DNA of 64,000 bases. It comes from Metopolophium dirhodum (Eukaryota; Arthropoda; Insecta; Hemiptera; Aphididae). Below, piece after piece: positions 1 through 11,888 of this stretch (positions within the stretch are counted from its first letter, which is position 1; each line of letters starts with the position of its first letter). The DNA is taken from NCBI RefSeq assembly GCF_019925205.1, contig NC_083566.1, forward strand, positions 21,762,001 through 21,826,000, read 5' to 3'. Below the pieces are notes generated by a model. It saw only the letters and a list, made by a program, of their open reading frames with translations, was not told the DNA's origin and searched no databases. The translations under genes were made by a program, and so were the position numbers.

Positions 1-726
1 ATTATTATTATAACAGTCATATAATATATAAATAATAGTCTTGTAGTTTCCCTAGTTTATATTGTGGCCAGCTATAGGTAACAATTAAATACAAATACAA
101 ATACAAAAAATAAGTGTATAACTAAATCCTTTATTCTTTACATATATTTTTAAAAAATATGTTAGAAGACATCATAGACAAGTGCAAAATTATTTAATGT
201 TCGATGATTAAATTAGTATACAAATATTACAATGCCAATAATATTTATTTGCACGCCAAATGTAATTTATTACAACTTTACTTAGGGAATAATATCATTG
301 TTATTAACTTAAAAAATACATAAATCTTAATAAAAAATTGTTTTATTTTATTGTTACTTAATTTGTATGCAATATTATATAACCTAATGGCTAATGGATA
401 GGGTTTCTATTCGTCCCGGGCTTAACGGCATGTCCCGGTGTCCCAGCAGGTCATTAAGTTTGTCCCGATTAATAGAAGCTGAGAGAAAATAACTTTAAAA
501 CTATATTATTTAATAATTACACATAGAATAATAAAGTATACTGGATCAATATATGATTATCTTATTGAGTTAGGGAAAGGACGAATGAACATTCTGAACG
601 AGGTTGTGTAGAATTAATTTTGATTTAACTAGTAAGGGATTTTATGAAAAAATAAGAATATTATAATTCTATTGAAAGAAACTCATTCTAACGAAAGTCA
701 TCAACATTGGCCAGTAAATATTTAAA
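1..726. other. AT-rich non-coding stretch, possible transposon relic
   Basis: No coding signal is seen. The only GC-richer spot is about 407-470, which has three closely spaced GTCCCGG/GTCCCGA strings. Such strings occur in decayed DNA-transposon ends, but no terminal repeat or target duplication could be paired here. Confidence 0.4.
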
Positions 727-1460
727 TAAAAAAAGCGTGCAAGTGGATGTAGCTCTGCTGTACAGTAGGTTACATGTGTTCACTGTAATGGATGGTATTT
801 AATATGAATTCAATGATATAATATCATTAAATACGAAAAACGATTCTGAGCGGAGATGGTTTGTCAGTCTAGAATATTTTATATTATAATAATTACATTG
901 TTCTTAGTAGTAGGTAACAATATTAATAACATATTACTTATTAGTTATTAATTATTATTAATACAGTAGCCGGTATCCAGTAAGTTGAATTAATATTATA
1001 CAATTACAAAAAAATAACTAAAATCGTTATTCTTGGTTATTTAGTACGTAATTTCGTCCAAATTTGAACATAAAATAACTATAAAAAACTGCGTTTTTAT
1101 ATTTTTTTACATTTTTTTGTTACAGAATAAACTACTTATGTGGAAGTAGAACCTTGTTTTACATTTTCAATCCTTAGCTATAAAGTTGAAGATTTTATAC
1201 GTATTTAATTACAAAATTGTTTTTTTATTTTAAATTTGATAATTTCTGTCAAAATTTGACTTTAAATGCTTACATATAAAAAAATAAAATGAGCCAAAGT
1301 ATTTTTAATATTTTTAAACTGCTATGTATTTTTAAACTGTTACTAAATTTTCACGGTTGTATCCCAGCAAATAAAATTGTATTGATATTTATAGAAAAAA
1401 AGAACTAAAAAAATTGATAATTGATAAAGTCCGTAAACAGCTCAAAACGAGTATAGGAAT
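727..1460 (-). repeat. R1 dispersed repeat, copy a (reverse orientation)
   Basis: This is a copy of an unclassified repeat seen five times in the window. Read in reverse complement it matches the copies at 21455, 25248 and 41608. Its outer end is near 735-760 (AGTGGATGTAGCTCTGCTGT, the inverse of GCAGAGCGACACCCACTT in other copies), followed by the ATGATATAATATCATT tract and the motif GATTCTGAGCGGAG at about 842. The inner A/T-rich part runs to the CAGCTCAAAA block near 1440. No open frame is shared between copies, so it is probably a non-autonomous element or the non-coding part of a larger one. The distal end is uncertain. Confidence 0.6.
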
Positions 1461-1740
1461 TTATAAAATAAACACGTGGTGTAGATTTTAAGTGTCTATA
1501 GTTATTAATTACAGTAAAATAAGAAAATCGCTACCTACACGTAAAATCGAGTGAATATCCAATGTCATAAAAGTTTGAACTTCAACGCTCATAAAACTGT
1601 TTAACTCAGGCCAAATAGGCCCTTGACTAAAAACCCATTATTATATAATACTACATTTTAGTAATACCACAAACAATCGAAAAAAATTTTATTTTTAAAG
1701 TAGGTATGCTAGTATTTAAATATTAAATATTTATTGATTA

Positions 1741-1750
1741 GGTATTACAT
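1741..1750. repeat. Left target-site duplication of the LINE at 1751
   Basis: GGTATTACAT here is repeated exactly at 2475-2484, directly after the poly-A tail of the LINE fragment. Confidence 0.85.
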
Positions 1751-2474
1751 CTATTATTTTAAATGAGCAAATCTTGCCAACCTCGCAGAGCACTCGCTAT
1801 CTAGGCATAATTATTGACCAACGCCTCACATGGTCTCCTCATCTTCACAGCAAACTACTATCCTTAAACAATCGATTTCGTCTTCTCCGTTCTCTCCTAA
1901 CCTCCAACCACATAAAACTACCAACCAAGCTTTTAATATATAAACTTTATCTTAAACCAATGTGGACGTATGGAATTCAATTATGGGGCTCTGCAAAAAT
2001 TTCAAACACTAACCGTATCCAACGCTTCCAATCCAAAACGCTCCGAGCCATAACTAAAGCACCTTTCTACGTGTCCAACCAGACCCTACATAATGATCTC
2101 GCCATCTCACCCGTCTGTGATGTAGCTAGAACTTTTTATAGATGATTTAACTTATCTGTTAAAAATCATGATAATCCCCTAATCAAAGGACTTGCGTCGG
2201 CAAACATACCCGACAATCCTAGGAAAAGACTAAAAAGGCGGTGGTGTCGGGACCTATTAATTTAGTTATTTAGTTAACTACCTAATCTTTATTTCTATTC
2301 ATAACTTTATTGTTAACTTATTGAAATGTACATAAACAGCTGACAAAGTGTCTTCACTGGAAGGCTTCTTAAATCCGTCCTTTCCTCAAGCCACTTATTC
2401 TATTATCTATTTTACTTATTGTTCATTTTATTGTAACAGATTGTAAATAAAAATTATAAAAAAAAAAAAAAAAA
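1751..2474 (+). mobile_element. 5'-truncated jockey-like non-LTR retrotransposon (LINE) 3' end
   Basis: This is a dead-on-arrival LINE insertion holding the C-terminal end of the reverse-transcriptase protein, the 3' UTR and a poly-A tail (about 2457-2474). It is bounded by a perfect 10-bp duplication (1741-1750 and 2475-2484), which defines both ends. A reading frame from about 1762 gives the post-RT region, with RYLGIIIDQRLTW, then KPMWTYGIQLWGSA and RFQSKTLRAITKAPFYV. These are typical of the jockey clade, by family knowledge. One TGA at 2143-2145 interrupts the frame. The same frame then continues (LIKGLASANIPDNPRKR) to a natural-looking stop near 2266. The single stop and intact duplication suggest a fairly recent insertion. 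No promoter or upstream ORF is present, so it cannot move by itself. Confidence 0.9.
1762..2268 (+). pseudogene. Reverse-transcriptase C-terminal fragment (jockey-like), one stop
   Basis: This is the coding remnant inside the LINE. About 165 residues are readable with a single internal TGA at 2143-2145. It begins inside the protein because of 5' truncation, so no start codon is meaningful. It contains the conserved LGIIID and WTYGIQLWGSA blocks that lie after the catalytic RT core in jockey-type ORF2. The catalytic domain and endonuclease are missing. Confidence 0.85.
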
Positions 2475-2484
2475 GGTATTACAT

Positions 2485-2835
2485 GATGTTACATATAGGC
2501 TATAATATTATTAGTTTATTACCAGCAAAAGAAATAGCCGTGTTTTTAAATATATTTATATCTAAGCTACGTTCAGATTTGGCAAGGATCGCCACGCCAC
2601 GCCACGCCACGCCACACCGGTAAGCTTATACTTTGACGTGGCCAAAAATCTCAATATATTTTATTGACATTTGGAACACAAGAAAACAAATGTTGGTTAA
2701 TATTTTTCATGGTCCACAGGAACCATTATTCAGTTGAAATAAATAATAATATTATACTCGTTAATCCGAAAAATAAGAAACAACAAAAATAATTTTATTG
2801 TTTTCAACAGAGTGAAAAATATAAATATTATTATG
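2485..2835. repeat. Short (GCCAC)5 tandem repeat in AT-rich spacer
   Basis: At 2591-2615 there are five consecutive GCCAC units, conspicuous in an AT-rich background. The rest of the interval has no recognisable feature. Confidence 0.7.
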
Positions 2836-2843
2836 AATAAATA

Positions 2844-3105
2844 TTTTTTTTTTATTGATTAAGAAGCCCGGCAACTATAGCCATTAGCTGTTTGTTTTTT
2901 TGTTTTTAGGGGAGGGGACTGTAGGTGTAACACGTGTGTGTAGTTTTGGCAGATTTTTTAGTGGACACCCGTGGGTATCTGCCATGCCCGGACGGAGGAT
3001 GGCGACACTTCTCTCCGGACACCGTGACTTGCCCGAAGAAAAATGCCGCCCGTGAACCGAGGTTTGAACCAACGCTGACGAGCGTCACAGCCGACGCTTT
3101 AGTCA
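2844..3105 (-). mobile_element. tRNA-derived SINE, copy 1
   Basis: This SINE is read on the minus strand. Its head at about 3060-3105 looks like a class II (Leu/Ser-type) tRNA, with GACTAAAGCG near the box A side and box B GGTTCAAACC (complement of 3061-3070). A conserved body follows with GGCATTTTTCTTCG, CAAGTCACGGTGTCCGGAGA and GGGCATGGCAGATACC. The 3' end is TAATCAATAAA plus a poly-A tail (T-run 2844-2853). A 10-bp duplication, AATAAATATT, flanks it at 2836-2845 (overlapping the tail) and 3106-3115. The 5' end of the tRNA part is missing. Further copies lie at 54222 and 55059. The family resemblance is established by these internal copies, not by a database. Confidence 0.85.
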
Positions 3106-3115
3106 AATAAATATT

Positions 3116-4434
3116 ATATACTTATAACATTGAATATTATGTCATTATTGAAATTTGGAAACAAAAAAAAGAGGCCATGAATAATTATAACAATAAAAAT
3201 AATGTATCTGTATAAATTATAATCATAAATAATAATATTGATTTTACTCTACTTTAACTGTATAATACCTGTCGTCTTAATAATTGTAATACTTAACTGA
3301 AGTCCACTTTAATGAATCAATAATATTAATAATATTCAAATCGTTAGGAATTTAATTTAATTTTCAATTATAAATTATAATATAAATCCAGTGGCCATAC
3401 AAATGTAGTGACTGTTTAGGTTTACGCCGTATTCTGCAGCGTAAAATATGAAAACTTCAGACATTTTTATTTTGGCCTTGTTCATATTTAAAAGAACTTT
3501 GAAGTGGATATTTTTACTGTGCATTTTCTTTGAAAAGCATAAATTATCCAGTCTTAGCAAGGAGTAATTAAAAAAAAAATATTATACACAGTAAACAAAG
3601 CAATGATCTAAAATATATGTAATTCCTATATTAATGTGTTTAGTGTTATGTATTGGTTATTACTTATTAATTATCATCAGCGACGTTACAATTAAAACAG
3701 TTCGTCATCTTAAATTATTACGAGTAGAAACTCTATAATGTAATATTAATTAAAATAGGATAAAAGTTAACTTTAATCGTTGTAAGTTTTTTTGTATATA
3801 GCTGCTGGAAATTTGACTTTCAAAATAATACCGTCTATGTAATTTATATGCATTGTACAAAACCTTATGAAAGTTTTTGATTTAAAAGATTTAAACTTAA
3901 ATTTTAAGCGAACGACTACTTGATTACACTTTGACTTTGATTACTGCAGTGTGTAATTTATCTTGTTATAATAAAGCTACTTAATATAGAAACAAAATGA
4001 TTTTGATTATCTACAATCAAACTATTGCTATGCAGAGACATTTTTATAATTAAGGTATTGTCAAGACATTCATATTATAATATTTCGAACTTCAAATCTA
4101 TAAAATATAAATTAATGTTGAGAAAATATTATATGAATTGCGTTATCGAAAATTTTTATCAAGTAAAAGTACAGTAATACACAAATATTTTCAATTATAT
4201 TGAATTAGTTTATTTTTGGTGTTTAGTCATTGTAATTTTATATGTCTAATGTCTATCGAACATAACTATAAAATGGTGTGTATACGGTTTACAAATTACA
4301 ATAATATAATTATTGTGAATACAAGGAATACCGAATAAATACCATTTCGACTGCCGAGGCCTATAATATATAAAAACATTTCCGTATTAAATACTTCCCA
4401 ACATATTAACACTGAACTAACTAAGATTAGATAT
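3116..4434. other. AT-rich non-coding stretch
   Basis: No feature can be supported. Short open frames on the minus strand around 3375-3560 lack splice signals, codon bias or recognisable motifs. Confidence 0.5.
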
Positions 4435-4435
4435 G

Positions 4436-4550
4436 TGCGCCAAGGATTTGCCACTAAAAACACAGTGGTCACCTATCCGGGAACTAGTAGCACCGATCGG
4501 TGCTTGCACTCAGAGCACATCAGTGACCGAGGCCAGACACCAAACCATAC
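4436..4550 (-). pseudogene. 5S rRNA-like relic, possible head of a 5S-derived SINE
   Basis: On the minus strand the block reads GCAAGCACCGATCGGTGC, then TACTAGTTCCCGGATAGG followed by TGACCAC. It lines up with the internal control region of 5S rRNA: the A box around AAGCAGCGTCGGGC, then TTAGTACTTxGATGGG and GACC of the C box. The upstream half (GCCTCGGTCACTGATG) is only loosely 5S-like. The match is too diverged for a working 5S gene and has no T-run terminator immediately after it. It may be a 5S pseudogene or the promoter head of a SINE3-type retroposon. No poly-A tail or target duplication was found to decide. Confidence 0.45.
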
Positions 4551-4564
4551 CAAGTCACAATTAT

Positions 4565-7500
4565 ATAATGTTTTTACCATCAAAATTCTTCTTATAATCA
4601 GATTTACAAATTAGCGGTTTTGAATATATCCAAAAAAATTTAAATCAAATTTAAAGTTTAAAATTTTTAGTGTTAAAAATAAAAAAATATTTTGTATAAT
4701 ATATGTGTAGCGCAAGTGACTATAAATTATATATAAAAAAAATTTTTAAATATTGATTAGAAAAAAAGTTATTCCAAAAGTCAGTTTTATCTGTTACATA
4801 TCCTGTACTTATGCGACGATTTTGTCAAAAATGTTATCAGCTTATCAATAGTAATCCTATTAAAGGGCCATTGCCTAGCCAATTACACTATAAATTAAAA
4901 AAATATAAATCGATGTAAAATATAATTGTTTTAAATTTTAAAAATACCACTTCATAAGGGGCAAAATAAAAAAAAATTAAAAAAAATTTGGTTTCAGCAC
5001 CCTTAACAGTGATAAGTTTAATTATTTATCGCACAATCTTATGTAGGTAATTGAGTTTTAGAGTTATACATTTATGTAAGCTAGAAATGGGTTTCATCTC
5101 ACTGTGTGCCACCTCAGATATTTAACTGAGTGGGCAATATAGCGTAATTTACTTCCGATTACACCTTTATTTGTTATGAGTTATTAGTTATTACTTATTA
5201 CAATTTATAACTAACTTATCTATAGTTACGATAGGTATAATATAATAACAAATATTATAAATTATAATATAATAGGACAGAATACAATAATATAATATTA
5301 TAATTATTTAACATCACTACACTACTATGGCAGTCATATTGATAATCATATAAATCAATTAAATCATATTATAATAATGATAGTACTTAGTACGTACTTT
5401 CTACTTGTACATATACAATTTCTTGGATACGAACTAATTATTTTTGGAGATCCAACAATAAAAACGTTAATATACTTGTTGCTTGTGCAATGTGCATGTA
5501 TTAACGTGAAGCCCACACACCTGAACAATGAACATCGACACGTCATTCTTATACTGCAACTGATTCGTACTTTGTTACCTATCTTCTATTAGAGCGTATA
5601 TCCCCAAAGAGTAAAAACTGGCCACCACAGTAGCTGGTATTACACACTTGTACAAAGTTCAACTAAATACATAAATTATACTAACGACGCACACCGGTAT
5701 ATATATGATAATTCTAAACAGAGATCTATAAGCAAGGACGTGCTCAATACTAATAGACGTAGATTATGAAAGATTTAAAATCTAGAAATTGGGCGACCAT
5801 GACTGACCAAAAAAAAGGCAGGTCTAAAATGATTATCAGTCCAAAAAAAGTCTTAGTATAGTAACGGTGGGTTATCCCTCTCCCCAAATTTTATAGTGCT
5901 GCGTCTAAAAGAACAACACAACCTAATAGAATATAGTAAAAGTTATGTAACGTCATCCAATTCGTGAGATATCTATTATATTTTATCTTATACTACGTCG
6001 AGAATAATTCTTTATTTTTAGTATTTTATAGTGAATAAACCATATTGTCTTGTTAAAAACTAAAAAGCCTGAGCGATTGCTGTTTTCTGAATTCCAACAC
6101 TTATTACCACTAGCCCCCCTAGACCAAAAAAAAAAAAAAATTAATGAATAAATAAAGCATAACAAATAAATAATTGAGATTTATTAATAAATGGGTACTT
6201 CTTATATAACGGCTTTCTATCGTATAAAAAAATCATTAAGTAAGTTTTTTTTCTAATACAATATCATAATGCAAAGCGTTTTCCAGAGAAGGTAATAAAA
6301 TTAAATAGCTACTCTAAAGGAGAAAATATGAGCCCAAAAACCACATTGTTGCAAGATACCTATCTAATCGTTTTAATCACTGCCGGCTTGGTATATAAAA
6401 CTTAAACATCGGTGTCCAATTTAAAATATAATAAAAAGAAATACGACCAAAATACACGCGAAATACTACTGAAAGTATGGCTTTAGTAAAACAATTATAA
6501 AATACTCTTATTGTTTATGTATATTAAAGTCTACGGTCGTTGTAAAAGCACAGCGTTGTAAATATTCGACTAAAAAATAAATTAAATGTTTTTCTTGTAA
6601 GTACCCAAGTATAGTTTAAAAACTAAAGAGCATGTATTATTGTTATACTTATGTCTTATAGGTATTTTCGCTAAACGTGTTTTCGTAACTGAAATTTGAC
6701 CTCTGTTTCATATATTACAAGCTATTTAACGTAGATTATAGAAACGCTAATTTCTTTTGATTGCATTACTTCATTATCGGCAGCTTGAGCATCTGCACAT
6801 ACCTAAGTTATCAATAATAATGATTGAATGAAAAATAATATATAGTCGTTTTTGATGTTCAACCGTTTAGATGTATAATAATAATAATAAATTAATAATG
6901 AGTGTGTGTGTGTTTGTCTGTACAATTATGATGTAGCATTAAAACGTATAATTAACAATTCGCAAAAATGCACGTGCAAAGGGTAAAAATTGTCGACGAT
7001 AAGAAAATTATATTTTGTTTGTGACCTAGTGAACTAGTTTTTATTTGATTTAAATGTTTGTTAAATGTTCTACAGTTTTCTTTTCGACGTACATTCAATC
7101 AGTTATCCTATGGTTGTCTCTTATAACGTTACTCACGTGGTTCGATGATGGGAATAATGTATGACTTTGGTACCTACTGGAAGCTGACTATAATATTTAA
7201 ATAACAATTACCAATAGATTTTCATATAGTACAACACGACATTCCCATAATAATTTACGGCGTTTGGTATTAATCGTTTCAATAATAATAACGTACATTA
7301 TATTTATATATAAATATATAATAATATAAATAATAAATATTGGTATAACATTCCATGTTGTTTATATGCGAATGTAAATTGTCAGTATAATTACAATCAT
7401 TACACATGATTGCAGTCTGTATAATATATTATAATTATATCTTAGTATAGGTAAATTACAGTAGACAGCAATATTTGTTTATTACGATTATTAACAAAAC

Positions 7501-9430
7501 ATTTTATAACATATCGTTATTCGTTTGGTTAAATACAGATATGATACATGCTTGAATGGTGGTAAATGGAGGTCATAGGGAATAACTCATCAATTTATTT
7601 TAAGCTATTACGATCTATGAGCAAATATCAGATAAGGATGAGGTTTAACTCAATTAATTATTATACAATTATTATATTTTACTTCCCGAGATACATCACA
7701 GAATATAAGCTGTATTAAAATATGCTTGTATTTATAATAGTATTATTACGGGTTACACGAGTCTTAAATGTGAATGCATCGATATAATAGCATAATTTTC
7801 GCATGTGATTAATTTCTCTCTTTTTTAATGGCTTCATAGTTATTATTTACTACCAATTTATTATTGTGCTAAAAAATATAAATAAATTGATTGTTAAAAA
7901 ATTAAATAATAAGCCGGTCAAAACATGCATTTTCATGTAAATAATTTAGCAATAAATAATAACGTAAAATGAGTTTCGAATATCTGGCTAGGTTAGGCCA
8001 AGATTAAATTAAGTTTGAACAGAGACATATTATGTTAAATGTCCCTTTCAAAGGGTTAAAAATCATATCAACAAATTAAATTTTATAACTATTATTTCTG
8101 TATTAAACAATTTTCCAATAAAAAATGTAGAAACAATTTGATATTTTTTTAAGTAATACTAATCGCCATGTTATTATAATATGTTCTTATTTTCTAATAT
8201 TATAATTATTATTATTTAATAATTAATTATTAAATTATTATTAAATATAAATACATTAATTAATCAAAATTATGTTTTAGTAGTTTATATAATTATATTC
8301 AAAACCATTGTAAATGTGTATTGAATGTCTAGTCAATCAATTAAGTTATAGTAAGAAACTAAATGTGAAACCCAAAATGTTTATTAATTATAAAATGTCT
8401 ACATAAATATTATTTTATAATAATGTCAAATATAGTTGAAGCTGCTGCTCAGATGTGAATTTACCCAGAAATATAGTACAAAATTCCAAATTAAAATTGT
8501 GAATTTAAGCTCGCAGTGTCACTCACATCAAGTGAAGTATGTGAAATATATAATATATTATTATCAGTTTTAACTATATTATAGTTTTACGATCGTCCTA
8601 GACGAACGTGCAAAGACTATTAAAGTCATCATATCTTTATCATATTTATGAGCATTATCAGTTCTGACGATCGGAGTATTGTGTGGAACAGAATTCATAC
8701 TCATGGAATAATCCCTTGCCACACTAGTCCCATAAACTTAACTTTGAAAAACACTGTAAAATATGAACAACATGGTACTTATTATTATGATGATAATTAT
8801 AATTATAAAATTATAATAATATGTTGGTTCAATGTTCAACTTTAACTACCTACAATACTCGTATGTAACAACAGTTTTCGAAAAAAAAAAATAAACCACT
8901 CAAGAATATGGAATTACAAATTTAAAAGAGTGGCCATTTAGTGGAAAACTGTACCAAATGAAAATAAAATCGATAGCAATCGGGTATACGAATTTAAATA
9001 TTTAGTACATTGTTGTTGTGTCATTTCCAGTATATATACTGCGAACTCATGGTGGATCGTTTTTAATTTTTTTCCTTCTCCTATTTTATACCCTCGTTTT
9101 CAGTCCCGTTTGTTTTTAGTTGTTTGCATCATTAATGAGGTAGTAGGGGAGATATGCTCTTCTAATCGAATTGCAATATTATTCCAAACGCAAATCGTTT
9201 CACTTTTTTTTGTCTTGTATTGTTTATTTTCGTTTCGTTACCACTTGCAGACTGCGATGATTTAATGATCATACAATATCCATGGTATATGCATATTTAT
9301 ACTCTACAATAATATATTACCTTATATATTGATACCATCATAAAACTGAGAGTTTTCCTTAATTACCGCTGAATGCGTCTAACTTAATACAATACTATAT
9401 TATAGTCTAATTTATTATGATTATCTAATG
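4565..9430. other. AT-rich non-coding stretch
   Basis: I see no gene or classifiable element in these ~4.9 kb. There are short poly-A runs (for example 6126-6140), a short GT tract near 6901, and many ATTATAATA strings. Open frames of 60-70 codons here are low-complexity and probably chance. Confidence 0.5.
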
Positions 9431-9548
9431 ATTATGTAACGTTCCAGCGGTGTGTTGTAAATTGTGTGAAAAAAAAAATTAAAATTAAAATACGATTCTC
9501 ATTTTCTACGCCATCTGATAAAATACGTCTATGCCTGTGTCCATAATG

Positions 9549-9566
9549 ATATATATATATATATAT
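9549..9566. repeat. (AT)n microsatellite
   Basis: Uninterrupted AT dinucleotide tract. Confidence 0.85.
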
Positions 9567-9734
9567 TATATGCGTGACGGGGCCATAGACAGAAAAAGTG
9601 TCAAATCGATAGTGTATTAGGTGGGATTGTGGCTGCAAGGATGAGGATCTGATAAGTGCGTTAACAGTTTTGCGTAAAGTTTCCGAGCAACTGTTTTCGA
9701 CAAATGGGAATTCATCAACGCACACAAGAATAAT

Positions 9735-9758
9735 ACACACACACACACACACACACAA
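9735..9758. repeat. (AC)n microsatellite
   Basis: Uninterrupted AC/CA tract of about 24 bp. Minus-strand open frames through it encode only repeated Cys-Val and are not credible proteins. Confidence 0.9.
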
Positions 9759-9769
9759 GTATTGAGGTA

Positions 9770-10917
9770 TATATTATATAGTATATACACGGCTATGTAA
9801 TTATGTGAAAGCTCTACGTTCACGTATATATACCGGTTAAGTGGAAGCCGTAAATCGTATTTGCGAGCGACGTTTGCAAAATAAGGTGTTTTTCAATGAA
9901 CCCGATGCCATCACACATAATATACAGAGCTTATCGTATTGATCCGCGTTACCAGCTTGAATAGGTAATATTGTTATTGTCAAATTATGCGATTTTTGAA
10001 AATGATTGGCTTATGATTACGGAGATCCACAATCATTTAGTAATGTATTTAATATTCATTCGATTATCTGAGTAGAATCAAAATAGAATATAATAATTGG
10101 TTTTTTATGTTGTGGAATGGAGAGACAGTGGATATTATAATATATAGTCGACGTATGTGTAAGTGAGATGACAACATAATAATATACGGTGAGACGTTGT
10201 GTAGTGTATTATAATAATAAAAAAAAAAAATCAAAAGTGATGTATATATATGAACATAATATAAGTTTATCAGCCATGCACATGCTTAAATCGGTTTCGC
10301 GAAAAAAAGGGACTTCTACCTTCAATATTATAGTAGTTGACGATAATCTGTCCATGTGTAATCAGCCTGAGTGCTGAATATTGAGGTCACTATTATAATA
10401 ACACTATAGGTAGGTACTAGGTACCTATATATTACAATATATAGCCACGCGGGTACAATATATTATATTCAATATTAATTAATGTAGGTACAACTAACAA
10501 GTAGGTGACGTATGTTTATTATAATATTATAATGTTATGATTTAACACAGCTTTTACTTATTCGTATATTATATCAGAGCCTTTTATCCCTTTTGTAGCT
10601 TTAAGAAGTAAGATAATAGAAAATACTCCAGCTATACGATGTACTCACGCTTTGATGTTTAAAATTTAATTATTTTGCTTATTAGCATATGGTTCTGCAC
10701 AAGTGCACCTTTATTCAAGTGTCCACGCGTGTGCAATAATATTTAGTATTATACCTACTGTTAATACTATTATATTTTATACTTTAGATTTAAAAAAAAA
10801 AAAAAAACCATCGTGACGTAGGTATATAAGCGTCGAGCGATATTGTATAATATCATTGCCTAGGTTTCACGCGTTTCGTAAGGAGTAAAGCGACAACTAT
10901 TATAGTCGTTCTGCAGA
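9770..10917. other. AT-rich non-coding stretch
   Basis: Nothing classifiable is seen. There are poly-A tracts near 10219 and 10794. The interval ends at the duplication flanking the hAT-type element. Confidence 0.5.
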
Positions 10918-10925
10918 GGAAATAT
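10918..10925. repeat. Left 8-bp target-site duplication of the hAT MITE
   Basis: GGAAATAT, repeated exactly at 11881-11888. Confidence 0.9.
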
Positions 10926-11880
10926 CAGTGTTGGGAAGGAACGCGTTCCTTGAGGAACGCGTTCCTGGAACGCGTTCCTTTTATAGGAACGAAGCTCGGA
11001 ACGCGTTCCATTTAAAATATAGGAACGAGGAACGGGAACGAGTTCCTATTTTGAAGGAACTTGAACGAAAATTTCCGTTCCTCAAATAATGAAAAAATTT
11101 TAACACGTTGAGTGCCACAGTATATTTTATGAAGCGCATATAGTGTGTTTCCGCGCCAAAACTGAGCCGCGACGCCGTCGGTCGACTGCGTGTCGTGTTC
11201 CAGGTCGTTTCCGGTTCCGCGCGCCAAATTAGTTCTTCTCAAACAAAACAAAATGTCAGTATAAAAATATTTTTTCAAATAAATTGAATTAAAAAAAAAA
11301 ACAGATTGTTGTATCATACTATGTCCTATACTCCTATGGGCTATAAGCCTATAACCTATAGCATGTCTCTATGTGTGGTGTATCGTGTATAGTACACACT
11401 ATACACTGTATACTATACTACTATAGTAATATACATGTATAATATTATGCAATTATGCAATATGAATGTATATATATAAAGTTTCAAGTCTACGCTATAC
11501 AACTTTTGAATTATAACAAAAAAAATCTAAGACAAATCATTTTTGTTAAAAATCGGTGCTCCTAGAAAGGAGTGAGTTAACCGATTTCAGTGGTGGTCAA
11601 TGGTGTTTTTTGCGAAAAATTTTTAAGTCAGAAATAATCGGTTAACTCTCTCAGTTCGATTATTTCTGACTTAAAAATTGTTCGCAAAATACACCATTGA
11701 CCACCACTCAAATTGCAAAAAAAGGAACATGAAGGAACGGGAACGCGTTCCTTTTTAAAAAGGAACGGGAACGCGTTCTTTTTTCGGGACAGGAAAGAGG
11801 AACGGGAACGAGTTCCTTTCTTACAGTAGGAACGAGGAACGGGAACGAGTTCCTTTTTAAAAGGAACTTTCCCAACACTG
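10926..11880. mobile_element. Non-autonomous hAT-type transposon (MITE), 955 bp
   Basis: The element starts CAGTGTTGGGAAGGAAC and ends with the inverse GTTCCTTTCCCAACACTG-like terminus (right end ...CCCAACACTG). It is flanked by a perfect 8-bp duplication, GGAAATAT. CAGTGTTGGG-type termini and 8-bp duplications are hallmarks of the hAT superfamily. Both subterminal zones (10938-11085 and 11725-11870) are crowded with the palindromic unit GGAACGCGTTCC and the variant GGGAACGAGTTCC, plausibly transposase binding sites. There is no transposase frame, so movement would need a transposase from elsewhere. A GC-richer core (about 11100-11235) and a nested hairpin (11574-11708) lie inside. Confidence 0.88.
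11590..11707. repeat. 51-bp-arm inverted repeat nested in the hAT MITE
   Basis: The left arm 11590-11640 (GTGGTGGTCAATGGTG to AGAAATAATCG) pairs with the right arm 11657-11707, with only a few mismatches and a 16-base loop. A second smaller pair, GAGTTAACCGATT (11574-11586) with its complement at 11636-11648, overlaps the loop, so two alternative hairpins are possible. Confidence 0.85.
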
Positions 11881-11888
11881 GGAAATAT

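Noticed and set aside
9432..9823. Two minus-strand frames of 68-108 codons
   Set aside because: Both translate the (AC)n and (AT)n microsatellites into Cys-Val and Ile-Tyr runs. No credible protein.
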